A stretch of DNA of 64,000 bases from Fusarium oxysporum f. sp. lycopersici 4287 (Eukaryota; Ascomycota; Sordariomycetes; Hypocreales; Nectriaceae), in contig NC_030988.1 in the NCBI RefSeq assembly GCF_000149955.1, positions 4,773,245 through 4,837,244 of the forward strand. The letters run 5' to 3'. This document shows, piece after piece, positions 12,196 to 23,834 of the stretch; positions within the stretch are counted from its first letter, which is position 1; each line of letters starts with the position of its first letter. The notes under the pieces were generated by a model. The model had not been told where the DNA came from. It did no database searches and saw nothing but the letters and a program-made list of their open reading frames with translations. Made by a program: the position numbers and the translations under genes.

Positions 12196-13217
12196 CTAGA
12201 CAGTAACAAACAGATAGTCGACAGAGGAACATAGTGATGCGTCTGGAAGAATTGGAGACCTTATACGTAACATCAAAATTACATTGACGTCCTTATTTTG
12301 ACATATCGGGCCAGAAACGAGAGGGGTTCACTATAAGACCTGGCAGATCATGGACAGTGGTTTGGCGTGACACGAAGGGGAAGTCGGTATCAGGCGGTTC
12401 GCGTATATTGAGACTATACCGGTACTTAGTATTCATTCTTCAGAATCAATCTTGCCGACTAGAGAAGAGATGCGTGACGCAACCCGAGATAAAGTTATCC
12501 CAGCTCTGAAGTTCCCCAGAATGCGATCCATAACCCTTAGCATGGCTTAATTCGGTCATGGAATTCGCGCATAAGCAATTGTTCAGCTCTGCAACATACA
12601 TACCTCTCAGGTGCTACCTCTCGGACCATTGTCCCAGAATGGATTGGCCTTCACAGTGCGCGTTGGTCATACGGCTCCTTCCCCTTCGACACTATGATAA
12701 TGTCTACAAAGCCAGCCGGGTACAGACGGCAAGCACCATGTGCCGAGATTTTCGTGGGAAATGGACGCAATTCCGGCAGTTGTGGCACATCATGGGCTTG
12801 TGAAGTCGGGAACGAAAAGGTAGGCAATGTAGATATGCATTAATAACTAGTGCCTGCCTGCTCACAACAAGCAGTCAGTCGTAATGAATGATAGATTATA
12901 TGCTAGGGCACTGTATTGTAGTACATGGACATGTACCTGCTTACGCAGCGACTTACAGCTGTGGTTGTCGAAAATATTACCCTAAACACATCCTTCGACT
13001 TCGATAGATGATAGAGTAGTGAGTTTTCTAGCGTCCTCCCCCACTGATCTCTACACAAAAAGCCAGGAGTCAAGAGGCTCTTTTTGGATGGCTCATAGAA
13101 TATAAAATTAGATGAATCCTCTCATAATAGCTTTTCCTTTTGTGACTAGACACGAGAGAGCGTTGATACTTGTTCTTGACTTCAAGTATCTTCCTCTAGA
13201 TCCTGCTTCGACTGTCA
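12196..13217. other. intergenic with a short similarity to the 48.3 kb repeat flank
   Basis: No gene is supported. About 75 bp around 12815-12895 (AGGTAGGCAATGTA, then a GCATTA / AGTGCC pattern) resemble 48310-48390, which adjoins the dispersed repeats. This may be a fragment of the same repeat family. Confidence 0.35.
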
Positions 13218-14555
13218 ATGAAGGAACATGTTAGATACGGGTCTTGTCCCAACTACAACAGTGAAGTCGCGCAAATTTCTCGTAGAGTAGATCATCAAGT
13301 GCAGCAGCTTGGGGGTAGAACCAGCGTTTCCCACAGTTCTATCACTTATGTAAATCGAGGTGACGATCAGGTGTCGCTTCGAAGAAGGATCGTAGAACTC
13401 AACCGGGAGAACGGGAGCCTGCATCATGAGGATAAGTACTTTGCTACACTGGCTAACGAGGTACTAGTATCTCTTAAATCCTCAATCCAGTCTTGTCTAT
13501 CCAAAATCCCTGACGCTCTGCTCTATGATAACACAGCTACCTTGCACGGCAGCGAAGTGGGGAGTAGCACCTCGCAAGCGTTCAGGCGCCAACGCCCGCA
13601 TACTGACCCTCTCTTGAGCCTCAAACAATGTAAGGCACAAATTGGCGGTTTCGCTAATGTACAAGACCGCCAGGTAAATTTGGTGTCTTCATGGTGTAAG
13701 GGTGCAAGAAACCGCCCATTACCGCCGACTCCACACCCAATGTCGAAGTCTATGCTCGAGAAGTTGGAGATTAATCTCATAAGAGAAAATGGGATGATGA
13801 GACAATCAATCTCATTGAATAGAAAGCTCGTTTATCGGGTGCTGCTGCGTTTAGTTTCTCAGATACGACAATTGGCTTCCGCGCTCCGATCGGTTGTCAC
13901 GGAGGCAAACCTCTTGATTGAGCAATTGAATACCGACTGGCGACAGTACATTGAGGATGTTATCAAGGTGGAAACAGATCCAGAAATCCTGGGCTCAGGT
14001 ATCGATTTAGCCTGCAGCTTAGATGCCAAATATCACGCCGGCAACATTGACAATAGATCAGAGTCAAGACTACGTGATTCCGATCTAAGTTTGAGCTACG
14101 AGCTAGACTCGATGGAGCCAGACTATAGAATAAGTGATCATATACCTCGTTCCGCTACACAGGCAGGTGGCAGAGATTTCAATTCACTAAACAGCCCATC
14201 CATGAATCGAGGAAGTTTGAACACGGGAAAGAGCAAGGAGGATCAAGGTCAAAGCTGGCCTTATGTAGAACCTCTTCGAATAGCTCATCAGCAATCTCAG
14301 CCTTCCCCTGGTTGTGATACTGCGTCGTCGAAGGCTAAATTAAGGCAACGCCTCGCCATGCTTCATTATGAGCGCATGTACTACAGGAGACTGGCCAACG
14401 AGGCAGTCGTCCGATTTGTACCTACAATAAAACACCACGTTCACGAGGTCCGGAATCTTTTGCACGAGTATAGCGCGGAGGAGAATAGACTCAGGGGCTT
14501 ACTCCAGCAGCAGATAAACCTTCGAACCACTCAGCATCCTAATGGCAATGGATAA
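13218..14555 (+). CDS. orphan protein with three related helical modules, 445 aa
   Basis: Single ATG-started frame. No named family is recognised. Three segments share a common pattern. Module A (about residues 53-100) has LNRENGSL and LANEVLVSLKSSI. Module B (about 179-240) has LIRENGMM followed by VLLRLVSQIRQL. Module C (about 373-440) has LHYERMYY and LANEAVVRFVPTI. Each looks like two amphipathic helices, joined by polar Ser/Asn-rich linkers. There is no signal peptide or membrane segment. A and C share LANE(V/A)xV, and A and B share (N/I)RENG, so internal duplication is the simplest reading. The nearby 15359-15871 product has a similar head. Function unknown; a coiled-coil scaffold is possible. 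Confidence 0.6.
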   Translation: MKEHVRYGSCPNYNSEVAQISRRVDHQVQQLGGRTSVSHSSITYVNRGDDQVSLRRRIVELNRENGSLHHEDKYFATLANEVLVSLKSSIQSCLSKIPDALLYDNTATLHGSEVGSSTSQAFRRQRPHTDPLLSLKQCKAQIGGFANVQDRQVNLVSSWCKGARNRPLPPTPHPMSKSMLEKLEINLIRENGMMRQSISLNRKLVYRVLLRLVSQIRQLASALRSVVTEANLLIEQLNTDWRQYIEDVIKVETDPEILGSGIDLACSLDAKYHAGNIDNRSESRLRDSDLSLSYELDSMEPDYRISDHIPRSATQAGGRDFNSLNSPSMNRGSLNTGKSKEDQGQSWPYVEPLRIAHQQSQPSPGCDTASSKAKLRQRLAMLHYERMYYRRLANEAVVRFVPTIKHHVHEVRNLLHEYSAEENRLRGLLQQQINLRTTQHPNGNG

Positions 14556-15358
14556 GGACCAGACTTGTATGCGTCATATCAAGATAGCACTCTATGTCAA
14601 TACTGTACTGTACTGATAATCGCCTAGATAAGGCCTCGTTTCGAAATCCATCACCTCTCCCTTTCTTTGTTCGTTTTGCAATTTCTTTTTTCTTCCAGAA
14701 TCACGTTCTTTATGGTGCTGCCTCATCAGTAATCAGAGAGCATTCCTATGGAATATAACCTCCGAATGGAACAGTAGTAAGGAGAATACAACGTAGTAGC
14801 GATGTTAAGCGTATAGATACTCATCAATAGACATTCATTTGGTGCAGGATAGTGGAAAGCATCCTACAGCCCATCATCACAAACGACGTCAACGTTTTCG
14901 TAGAGGCAAGGGCAGGTTTGGAGCTACAATGGAGAGGGAGCCTCAAAAGGCCGTCCAGTTTCGAATGTTTCGAATTCACACTAAAAAGCATATCCGCTGC
15001 TATTGTGCTGCTACTCTCACGCCCTCAAGTTTCGTGGAATGAGTGAGAAAGGGCTATCGCTTACAGTACATCTCCGAGTCAAGTCAATCTTGCCACTACC
15101 CTCGAGAGCAGCTAGCATTTCGGAGAGTCCAACAATTCAAGTTCGTACACAACAGAAGAAAGCAGCCGTTCACATGCGACAGAGAAGTCGAGTACGTAAA
15201 TGGACTCCTGGGTAGAGGTCGACTACGTATCACATTCATTGTGCGCGGGGATGAATATTTATACCGTCTCTTGACTCTCAAGGTCAGTGCCTTGAACCAA
15301 ACTGACTTTGTTAGTTTTTTTCCGCTTCTATCTTTCTCGTCCGCCAGCCAGCTATCCA
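14556..15358. other. region with short overlapping frames, no gene called
   Basis: Frames at 14852-15046 and 15043-15381 are open for 60-110 codons on the + strand, with a competing minus frame at 15096-15359. None shows a family motif. They could be upstream exons of the 15359 gene, but no convincing splice path was found. Confidence 0.3.
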
Positions 15359-15871
15359 ATGGGAAGCAGCTCGCTCCCTAGCGTTCCTTCGCCACCGCGC
15401 GTTGCGCCACCGCACGCAATGACCGTTGAGCAGCTACTCCATTTCCTACAAGAGAGGAGCCATCTTCTTACGCTGGAAAATGAAAGATTGCGCCCACAGT
15501 ACGAGTTTCTCCAGGCCTCAGTCGATCAGAAAGAGGCTACGTTGAAATGGCAACAGTGGCTCATCCGCTTAGGAGAGGAGCATCTGACCTTGCTAGAGAG
15601 AGTACTTCAAGGGCAGTCAACTGAGACGGTGTCCGCGACGGAATCGCCGCCACAGTTCATGGAGCATCAGTTTCGGCAACAGACCTGCAGCTCACCTCTG
15701 AACACACCACCGAACCTGAGACTTGAGTCGAATCAAGACGGCGACAGTACATCGTTTGCGGCCGGCGTAACAGATGATGATGGCAGACGAGGGATCATTC
15801 AAGACGATTTGGAAGTGATGCAGCGATGCGCCGAATCAGAAGCCCTAGCTTATTTAGCATCCTACTGTTAG
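15359..15871 (+). CDS. helical hypothetical protein, 170 aa
   Basis: The start is placed at ATG 15359, because the longer frame from 15308 begins with a non-ATG codon. Residues about 20-85 form a strongly helical block (EQLLHFLQERSHLLTLENE, then LIRLGEEHLTLLERVLQ). It resembles the modules of the 13218-14555 protein: LENERLR against LNRENGSL. The tail is polar and acidic (VTDDDGRRGIIQDDLEVM). No catalytic motif or targeting signal. Likely the same orphan family as its neighbour. Confidence 0.45.
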   Translation: MGSSSLPSVPSPPRVAPPHAMTVEQLLHFLQERSHLLTLENERLRPQYEFLQASVDQKEATLKWQQWLIRLGEEHLTLLERVLQGQSTETVSATESPPQFMEHQFRQQTCSSPLNTPPNLRLESNQDGDSTSFAAGVTDDDGRRGIIQDDLEVMQRCAESEALAYLASYC

Positions 15872-16443
15872 CTACATTTGAATTGAGTGGACAGAGATTG
15901 CTTTTTATTGTTTTCCCGGTACAGTAACCGCCTGCAACGTATAAACGTACATACCGGCGCTTCCTGCCAGCGTGATCATTGAATACAGCCTACGTATCCG
16001 TCTCTACCCGCGCGACCTATTCAATCTAACTTAGCCTTTGATAAGAAAACTCTTGCTTTTCTCCCCAGCTGGCAAAATGCTCCATTCGCCTAGCATCGAT
16101 ATTGTTTTAGTTTGGGCCTGCCCTAGGAGGTCATCATGAGGGGACCGAGGTCTGCATTCCGTCTCTGTCCGGCCCAGCAAAAAGCGGTTGTAACTTTGCT
16201 TTGCAGCTTAGAGATTCACCATGTTATTATTGCATCACCATCCAATTGTCTTTACGAACTGAAACGTGACTCGGTATAATATTTGTATGTTGAGCCATGT
16301 CATTAAACTTATCCCCCAGTCGTAACATGGTACCATTTCGTCTCTCCATGCATGTATAGATACATATGTATACATAAATATGTGTAGATATCCATTCCCA
16401 GTGCGTCCAGCGAGACCTGAGGATCGCCTTCGGAACTTAGCCT

Positions 16444-17637
16444 TTACGAGCCGATATTTTCGGTTCCTCTGGTATTGCTCATCAGATTGGAAGGGTCCAC
16501 GGTAGAGTCCAATCCCATCTGCAAAGGAGCACCTCGGCCTGTGGCTCCCTGTGCATGAAGGTTGGTCTGGCCACTAATCGCGCGTACTATGGTCTCACTT
16601 ATCCGTTGCGGCAATTGATTGTTGCTGTAGATCCTGTTAGCTATATTAGAGGAAAAGTAGGAAGAAGAAATGCTACAAAGGGTGAAGGGAACAGAAACGA
16701 GAGAGAAGAAATCCCTAGTGATCAAGTTAGGACTAAGACGTACTCTGTTCTAATCTGCTTCAAGGCGTCCAAAAGCTCTGTTCTCATCTGCTTCATGCTT
16801 TCAAGAAACTCTGTTCGCATTTTATTAATGCTTTGGAAAAAGGATTAGCCAAGGAAGAACGATAGAAAATGAAGAAGAAAGAAAAGAAAAGAAAAACAAA
16901 GGCTCGACAGATACGCCGACTCACAGTGTCAAGGTTGCTTTCGATCTGGGGTAAAGCCAAGGTGTCAGCTTCAAAGTGGTGCAATGGTGTAAGGCTGACT
17001 CACTGCTGGTTTATTAGGGCTTCCAGAACATAACGGTCGTCATCTTGCGGGTCTTGCGGGTCTCCAAATTCTTCATCGTAGCTAGGTCTGTACTTCTTGT
17101 CAGTCTAACTTCGTTTGCGTGGTCCGTGTGGTTGACGTGGCAAGGCGAGCAAAACGAAGGATTACGTCAAACAGTGTGGAAGAAGGCAAATATAGATGGG
17201 ATGAGAACAAGTACAGTGACATTCAAGAGAATAAAGGCGGAACGAATGGAAAAAGAGAGAGAGAAAGTAGAAAAGGTCAAAGAGAGAGGGAAAGAGGGAA
17301 GGGGGAAGGGATGGGGGGAAGACAGAAATAGGACAAACTCTTCATCATGGTAAACCATCTCGTCATCTTGCTCGTCCTCGGGAGTAGCGACAAGCTGAGG
17401 CTGCCGATCATACATACGATCACGAACTGGCATCATTCGACTTTGCCGAATGTTATCGACCGGCAGCCGATAGCTCCCCAGTGAACTAGATCGGACATCC
17501 TGAAGCGCCTTACGAGCAGCCCGTTTAGGCCTGCACCGGGTGGCCCTCCTAGCAATACGCTGAGCCGGCTGCGGTGCTAGCACTGGAAGGCTCGACTGGA
17601 TATAGGCTTGCGATGGTCTGGGCTGTGAAGACGCCAT
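16444..17637 (-). CDS. multi-exon coiled-coil hypothetical protein
   Basis: Exon 1 (17637-17356) encodes a basic Pro/Gln/Arg-rich N-terminus ending in EDEQDDEM. A 251-bp purine-rich intron leads to exon 2 (17104-17004), TDKKYRPSYDEEFGD to EALINQQ. A possible 21-bp exon (16945-16925) then joins in phase to an exon starting at 16830. That exon encodes two related heptad-like units, MRTEFLESMKQ and MRTELLDALKQIRTE. The last block (ending TAA at 16444) reads NNQLPQRISETIVRAISGQ and GRGAPLQMGLDS, but its junction could not be resolved in phase. The acidic and basic patches and short coiled coil suggest a nuclear or scaffold protein; no family is recognised. Confidence 0.5.
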
Positions 17638-19969
17638 AGAAAGAGAATTAGATAGAACAGATCAAGGCACTTGTATAAAAAAGAATGACAGAAGGAGTAA
17701 AAATAGATGGGGAAAGCAAGAGCTGGCCGGTAAGGAGACTGATCGAGTGACTGAGGGACTGTGCCAGAGCTTACCGTGCAGGTGCAGCGATGAATGTATC
17801 AGCGTCCAGTTCTTCCCTTCAACGCAGCTTTATATGTAGGGAATGGCTGTTACCGACAGTCTGGTTCAGCGCAGGCAGCTGCAGCCCTCCTGTTGGGCGG
17901 CCGACGGGTCGAGTAAGTACCCAGCCATCGTGGGAGGAAGATACTGTAACCTTTCACAAATATTGTGTACCCTCCGGAAGTCCTCAGCAACATGCCCCTT
18001 TTGGACTTTGATCGTTTTTGTTGAAGCCATCCAGAAATCGACAATATACAGTCGCGATGCACCCGTCCGTTTTCTACGCTTGCCTACTGTCCTACAAGTT
18101 AGCACCGTTTGGCACCGTCCAGACTTTGGCGTCATTTGCAGGTGCTACCAAAGCGTCCTTTCTAGACCTAGGTACTCGCGCTCTCTCTTTTTTTTTTTTT
18201 TTTTTTTTTTCTGAAATCGGACATTTTGTCCGTCCGCCCTGGGACGACAAGCTGATCGCTTGCTTCGTTAGCGGAAAATCGCAGCTGCTTCTGGTATGGC
18301 TGTTGAGGTTGAAGAACAATAATTTCGGGGGACTCGTCCGCTCACTCCTAGCGCATGTTTGGTAGCGGAGTTACTGGCATCCACCTTCCATGGACCTAAT
18401 CTCTCATCTCAATGTTGGGATGTTGCTGCATGCAGCAGCATGTTACCGTAGTGGATAACATAGGGCAATGGCGCTTCGACAAATACAATTAACTACCCCA
18501 TTTCTCAACGGTGGAAGCGACTCCGAAAATCTTCGGACGCGCACAGGTAATGCTGAAAGCTTTCGGGGCCATCCTATTCTGCTGACTCGTTTCGTTGCAG
18601 ATCTTGGGGCCGCAATTCACTTCCGGCCCGCCTGGCTTGACCCCACATGCACAACGTCAACCAAAACTGGTGGGGGCGGTTGAAGCCAAGTGCGTTTTCT
18701 AAATCCAAATTTGGCTCGGCAGCTGTCGCACAAGGCGCGCGCATCCCACGTTGTTGAATAAGCATGTCATCCCACGTTGTCAAGCGGCATGGACCCATCC
18801 ATTACCCAATCACCGCCAAAAGAGACTTGGCTATCAGCATGCTAAAACAGCAGGATATACTAGAACCCCCGATCTTCGATAGACTCAACCAACGGCTCAC
18901 AATTGCCCAGGACCGAGAAGCTAGGTAAGAATAACGATAACAAAATATAAATAGGTATAAGTAGTTATAAGTAAATATGAGTGAATGAATAAAAAAGAAT
19001 AAAAAAACCCTCCGGATTCTTTCACGCTGGTGTAGGAGGGCGCGCTACAATGCCGATTGATACGTGTCGCAGGAAAAGGCATGATCTACGGCCTCAGAAA
19101 ACTACTGTGTTAGTAATCTAGCTATATGCTTTACGTAACTCTGCGGAATGGAATACGCCGAACGAGAGAAAGCTTGGCAACAATCAATACATTTGTTTGC
19201 TGCTGCTCATCACTTTCACTTTAGCCCTTCAAGCACGCTCAGTGCGATAATATGCCCCCGCTTCATCATTCGTATTGGCGCTCATTTCCAATCCCGAGGA
19301 CCAACAGCCGCACGGCCGAAATACTTCGGGTTTCTAGGGCCAAGCAATTGGGGGAGGACGGGAGTTGGTAACCCCCAGAGGTATCAACTGGAGAGACTGT
19401 TTGATAGCAAATAACCTACGGCGGCTTACAGGCCATTCTGACACCAGAATAAACGTGTGATACCTTTTCTAGCGTTGACACCATGAATCGAGAGATTACG
19501 AAGGTTAAAATAAAGCTCAAGGTAAGGGAAGAGAAAACCCAACGCCAAGTGGAAACGAGGAGGCACGCGATGTTTGGTAATCTACGACAACGTCTTGACA
19601 CCCTCTCCTACCCCAAGTTACTTGATTTTCTAGAAGGTCTCAGAATTCGAGGTTCTTTGAGATCGTATCATTCTATCACACAATTAACGCGAGATAGTAC
19701 TTGGTGTATTGTCAAGTCAATGGCTTATCACTATTGTCGTTGTTTTACAGGTCTTGTGGTTATCTCCAATCACAGCGAATACGAGCCTTGCTGCCCTTCT
19801 CCGGTGGAGTTCATCATTAACTCCGCAAATCAAGTGTCCCACCAGCGAGCGACAGCTGACAAGCCCGTATAGAGCCAGCAACGGTTTCGTTATCTCCCCG
19901 CCCAGGCCATTCTTAGGTCAGCATCGGGGCCGCTTGATTTTGCTTGTTGACACAGATTCTGACAGCCAT
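17638..19969. other. long intergenic stretch with T tract and palindrome
   Basis: No coding frame is convincing. A run of about 23 T lies near 18189-18211. A perfect 14-bp palindrome, TGCTGCATGCAGCA, is at 18424-18437. Several 60-130 codon frames overlap each other on both strands and show no family motif. Confidence 0.4.
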
Positions 19970-21555
19970 GATACCCCTGTGCTAGTGCGCGTGCTGTCAT
20001 TCCGGATAACTTGCCTAGCTTCAGTCTAACCTAGACGATCTACGTGGTCCGGCACCAGTTCTTCAGCGCCTCGCTTCGTTCGACCTCGGTCGCTAGTCAG
20101 TGTCAAATTTTAGCTTCTCTGTAGTTCACATGATATCCCGCAATGTGGGGGCGATATGCAGTTCATTCATGATTCACGTGAAGCACATCATCGAGCCATG
20201 AAAGCGTGAAAGTGGATAGATAGACATGCAAGAAAGCACAGACGCAGACAGGCATATTACGAAACGTAAAAAAGGGGAGCCACAAAAGATATATATAATA
20301 AAAAATAAAAAACGATAGAAAAAAGAAACAAAAGGAGGGGAAGGGAAAGCCGGAGACCGGGGAACCGGGGAACCGGGGAACCGGAACCACTTTAGCATGC
20401 GGAGTCATTTCAAGTTGTTTTCCACGAGCGACCCCACGAAACAAGATCCCCGCCAGGGTTTCTTCTGCTCTGTGAGTACGGACTAAAGCTTCCTTCAACG
20501 GTGCGTGAGTCAGGGTCTTCGCGTCGACACTAAATCAAACGCCACCTGAAAATAGGGCGCTACGCTGTGCCATAAACGCCCTAGATCATCAGTGCAATGG
20601 TGCTTAGTCTCCGAGCGACAACGTCCGCTTCCGCCGCGTCAATTTTCCGCTCCTCTGATCAGTGACAGCTCCAAAAGTAAAGTGGATCAAGAAGCCGTTT
20701 TCGCTACTCAGGTCGGGACTTTACCTGCATCCTGGCGGAGCCGAGCGACATCCTAAAAAACAGTCACCCAGCAAGAAAGACGGAAAAGTCGAAATAGAAC
20801 GAGGTGTAATGGAATCTCTACCGCACACACCGTTCTAAAAAACAGTCATTGCTGCTGGCAACTACAGTTTTGAGCATGCGATTTTTCCTACCTCACAACG
20901 GACTTGCAAACTGCAGTAAGCCCCAATAACCAATCATTATGCTTGGGTTTATGGCTTGTAGAAGGTCACTGTAAGGCTGACTCGCATTGAACGCAACTAC
21001 ATTGGGACTAGTGCTTATGCTCGCATATACTTTCTAGGTACATCTCCTGTGCGGCTAAGAGTAGGCTTATCGGCCAATTCTGCCACCTAAAGTGGACGAT
21101 ATATCTGTCTAAAAGGTAGATATATGTACCTCCAAGACATAACTATCTTAGAAATAAAGAGAATGTTGTCGCAAGGAGGAAAATGCCTATGCACTATACT
21201 ATACATTGAACTGTAGAACATCCAGTAGCGCATCGGACTTGACCATTGACAGCAACGAAACTACAGGTTACCTACCCTACACTAGCTAGTATCCAACAGC
21301 GGCAGAAATGTGCCGCCGCCAAGAGCTCAAGGGCCCGGCCACTAGATCGGTTAAAAGTCCGTTTTGGCAGTTATTGTGCCACGTGATGTGGGTTCAATGC
21401 AGAGCACGTCGATCGCAACTGCCGATGTAACCTTGGCGCTGAGCGGGACTGCAATAGGTGGGGGCAAGCAATATACGGAAGAGCGGAAGGCGGAAATAGG
21501 ACGTTGAAGAACATGATCGACAACGGCATTGTGAGATTGGATCCACAACCAGGGA
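19970..21555 (+). mobile_element. dispersed repeat, copy 1 (inverted partner at 47275-48300)
   Basis: Most of this stretch can be aligned by eye to the reverse complement of 47275-48300. Anchors include GTGCGCGTGCTGTCA near 19990, GGATCAAGAAGCCGTTTTCG near 20690, and a near-identical block from CAACGAAACTACAGG to GAGCTCAAGGGCCC at about 21254-21333. The match continues past TTGAAGAACA (about 21505). Copy 1 carries about 340 bp (20866-21205) absent from copy 2. No intact coding frame or recognisable transposase was seen. It is most likely a decayed transposon or its non-coding part. Outer ends are approximate. Confidence 0.7.
20355..20389. repeat. 8-bp GGGGAACC tandem repeat
   Basis: Three to four tandem copies of GGGGAACC lie inside dispersed repeat copy 1. 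The alignable part of copy 2 does not show them, so they are a local expansion. Confidence 0.7.
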
Positions 21556-22095
21556 TTCGAAAGAGGTGTTGGCTTTAGCAGACACTTGACCCACCTCTTT
21601 CATGGGTTTGGGTCTCATATTCCTCATCCATCCCCCTCGCTTCATCTTTTCGACCTATCTTGACGTTGCTTTCGTCCCGACACTCTGGTACGCGATGGAG
21701 AGGTTGAAATTGGACCCGGATTGAATGAGGATTTTTGCAACGACCATGGAGTAACACCGACATGACCCGTTCCGCTGCACAATGACCGACCAACAGTCCT
21801 TGGCAAGGCACGTCTGGAAAGTTCGGCAATGGCTCGACGACGAAAGAAGGCCGAAAATGAACTCGAATCAAGACATTGGCCTGGCAAAAAGGCATAGCGG
21901 GCGAAATGGGCCGTTCTGTGCTGCAAGAGAGTCGCAAGTCCGGTTCGGGACAGGACGATTCATCCACTTAATTCCGCCGTTCGTTCAAAAGATGGTCTAC
22001 ATTGGATACATACACAGCTTCCATATCTTGGGACAACATCGAGACCAAGACGACACTGTTTCGTCTCTGCTTCCATTTCGGCTGAAGAGGCAGAC

Positions 22096-23834
22096 ATGGC
22101 GCCTCGGAAGACTCGTTCCAGGTCCCCCCACCCAGAAGATCGAGGATGGGTGAGCCAGACCATGCGCAAGAGAGGCATGACGGCGATCAAGAAGAACTAT
22201 CAGTTCGGCAAGGACTGCGGTACGATCGCCGTGCTTGCGTTCTACAACAAGATCCATGGATTCTGGGACGGCTCAGTGTACGTCCCAGAGGGGGAATCGC
22301 TACCGGAAGACACGAATGACGTGGTAGGTTTAGAAGTGTAGAAGTGCGGAAGGCTGAAGAAGTCGATCGGGCAAGTCGCTGACCAGGATGGTGGTTACAG
22401 ATTCACGATATTTGGCGGAGGCAGGTTGTGTCTAATGGCAAGCTTGTTCTGAGGCCAGCGAGACAACGGAAGCAGGCAGCCAATACGAAGCCGTGCCGGG
22501 TCACCAAACCAGCGCCAAAGCCATCACCCCGTGTGTTCAGTCTTCGCAGCAGAGGTCGTCAGTGCGATGGCTCATCAGGGTCTGGCGCCTCACCGACCCA
22601 GCCGCAAATCATCGTCGCCGGCGACGGCGAATCCGAAGCCGAGGACGATGGTGACAGTATCTGGGACGTTCCAGCCAGTCCAGCCCCGAAGGTGACCCGA
22701 CGCCGGGGTCGTGGCAATGCCGGCCCCGGAGAGACCGCGACAAGAACCCGATTGGAAGCTCGCCTCGACGCTTGCGCGGATAATGCTGTTCGCGGTGCTG
22801 ACAATACCGATGGTCATATCGACGGTCATATCGACGGTCATATCGACGGCAACGACAGCGGCAACGGCAACGGCGAAGATGATGACCATAACCACGGTTA
22901 CGGAGGCGGTGGTCGTCGTCGTGAGGTTCCCGATCGAAGCGAGCCGGCGGAACTGAACAATGCTGCCTCGAGTCATCTTCATGATGACGTACCAGATGAT
23001 CAGCACACCGTGATGCCATACACTTCTATGGCAGACGAGGATGCGGAAGGCGAGCCGTGGTGTGAGCCGACCGCACCCTTTGCTTCCATGGCTATGAATG
23101 GCCAGTCGGATGATGCAGTCCAGCGTAGTCACGGCGATGAGCCAGGATCTGTCGATCTGACGACGACGATGGCAGAAGATGACTGGATGCAGTCGGCTCT
23201 GATGGACTTTGGCCAAGTGACAGATTTCCCTGGCGCACATCACTGGGGTGACATCCTGGACTTTGATCTAGACAACATGGGTATGGACATGAACGTGGAC
23301 TTGGGCATGGAGATGATGGATCAACTTGACAACGGTCACCTGCCCATCGATATGATGCATCTTCCCTCAACCGACCCACATGTCGTCCGTCAGGCTCCCA
23401 TCGAAGCCGAGGGAGGTCTGGGCGACGGTGGACTGGCGAACCGCGACACCGACGCTATTGCTGATGCTGGCAATGGTGCCGCAAAAGTTACACAGTCCAC
23501 GGCTGCGGCAACCAGCGACAGCCACATGCCCTCCGCCCAGTCGAAGAGTGACATTGAGATGCAAGCGCGGACTCCATCAGACGAGACTCGTCCTAGCCCG
23601 CGGTCGACCGCTGCGACAGGTTGGCCAGACAGTTCGAAACATACCACGACGACGGCAGAGGACGGACCGCAGTCGGGTCACTTTGCTGGAAACCCGCTGT
23701 TAGCGATCATCACTAGAGCATTGTCTGAGATGAATTGTTACGAGTATGCTGGACCAGATATGAACAATAATACAAGTTGGCCAATGGGAAGTCAGGGCAT
23801 GATCGGTATGCCGCCCGCGATGCCAGCCTGTTGA
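22096..23834 (+). CDS. MADS-like DNA-binding protein with long acidic tail, 553 aa
   Basis: Exon 1 is 22096-22323 and exon 2 is 22401-23834, with a 77-bp phase-0 GT-AG intron. Residues about 25-70 resemble a divergent fungal MADS box: QTMRKRGMTAIKKNYQFGKD (basic helix), then TIAVLAFYNKIHGFW (beta strands) and VPEGESLPED. Exon 2 begins IHDIWRRQVVSNGKL, then a basic linker. The remaining ~450 residues are disordered and rich in Asp, Gly, Asn and Met (MGMDMNVDLGMEMMDQLDN), as expected of an activation region. Near residue 130 there are three tandem copies of the tetrapeptide unit GHID. The same domain, with an intron at the equivalent place, occurs in the gene at 53068-54210. Likely a nuclear regulator; its target is unknown. 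The MADS assignment is by pattern, not by a profile search. Confidence 0.65.
22812..22850 (+). repeat. 12-bp in-frame tandem repeat (GHID x3)
   Basis: Three consecutive GGTCATATCGAC units encode a repeated GHID within the disordered tail of the MADS-like protein. Exact identity of the units suggests recent expansion. Confidence 0.8.

Noticed and set aside
18424..18437. Perfect palindrome as a possible regulatory site
   Set aside because: No gene is supported nearby and a 14-bp palindrome can arise by chance in this length.
22812..22850. Considered as a start of a CRISPR-like array
   Set aside because: Three contiguous 12-bp units without spacers inside a eukaryotic coding exon.
22590..23243. 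217-codon minus frame
   Set aside because: Shadow of the repetitive acidic region of the MADS-like gene.
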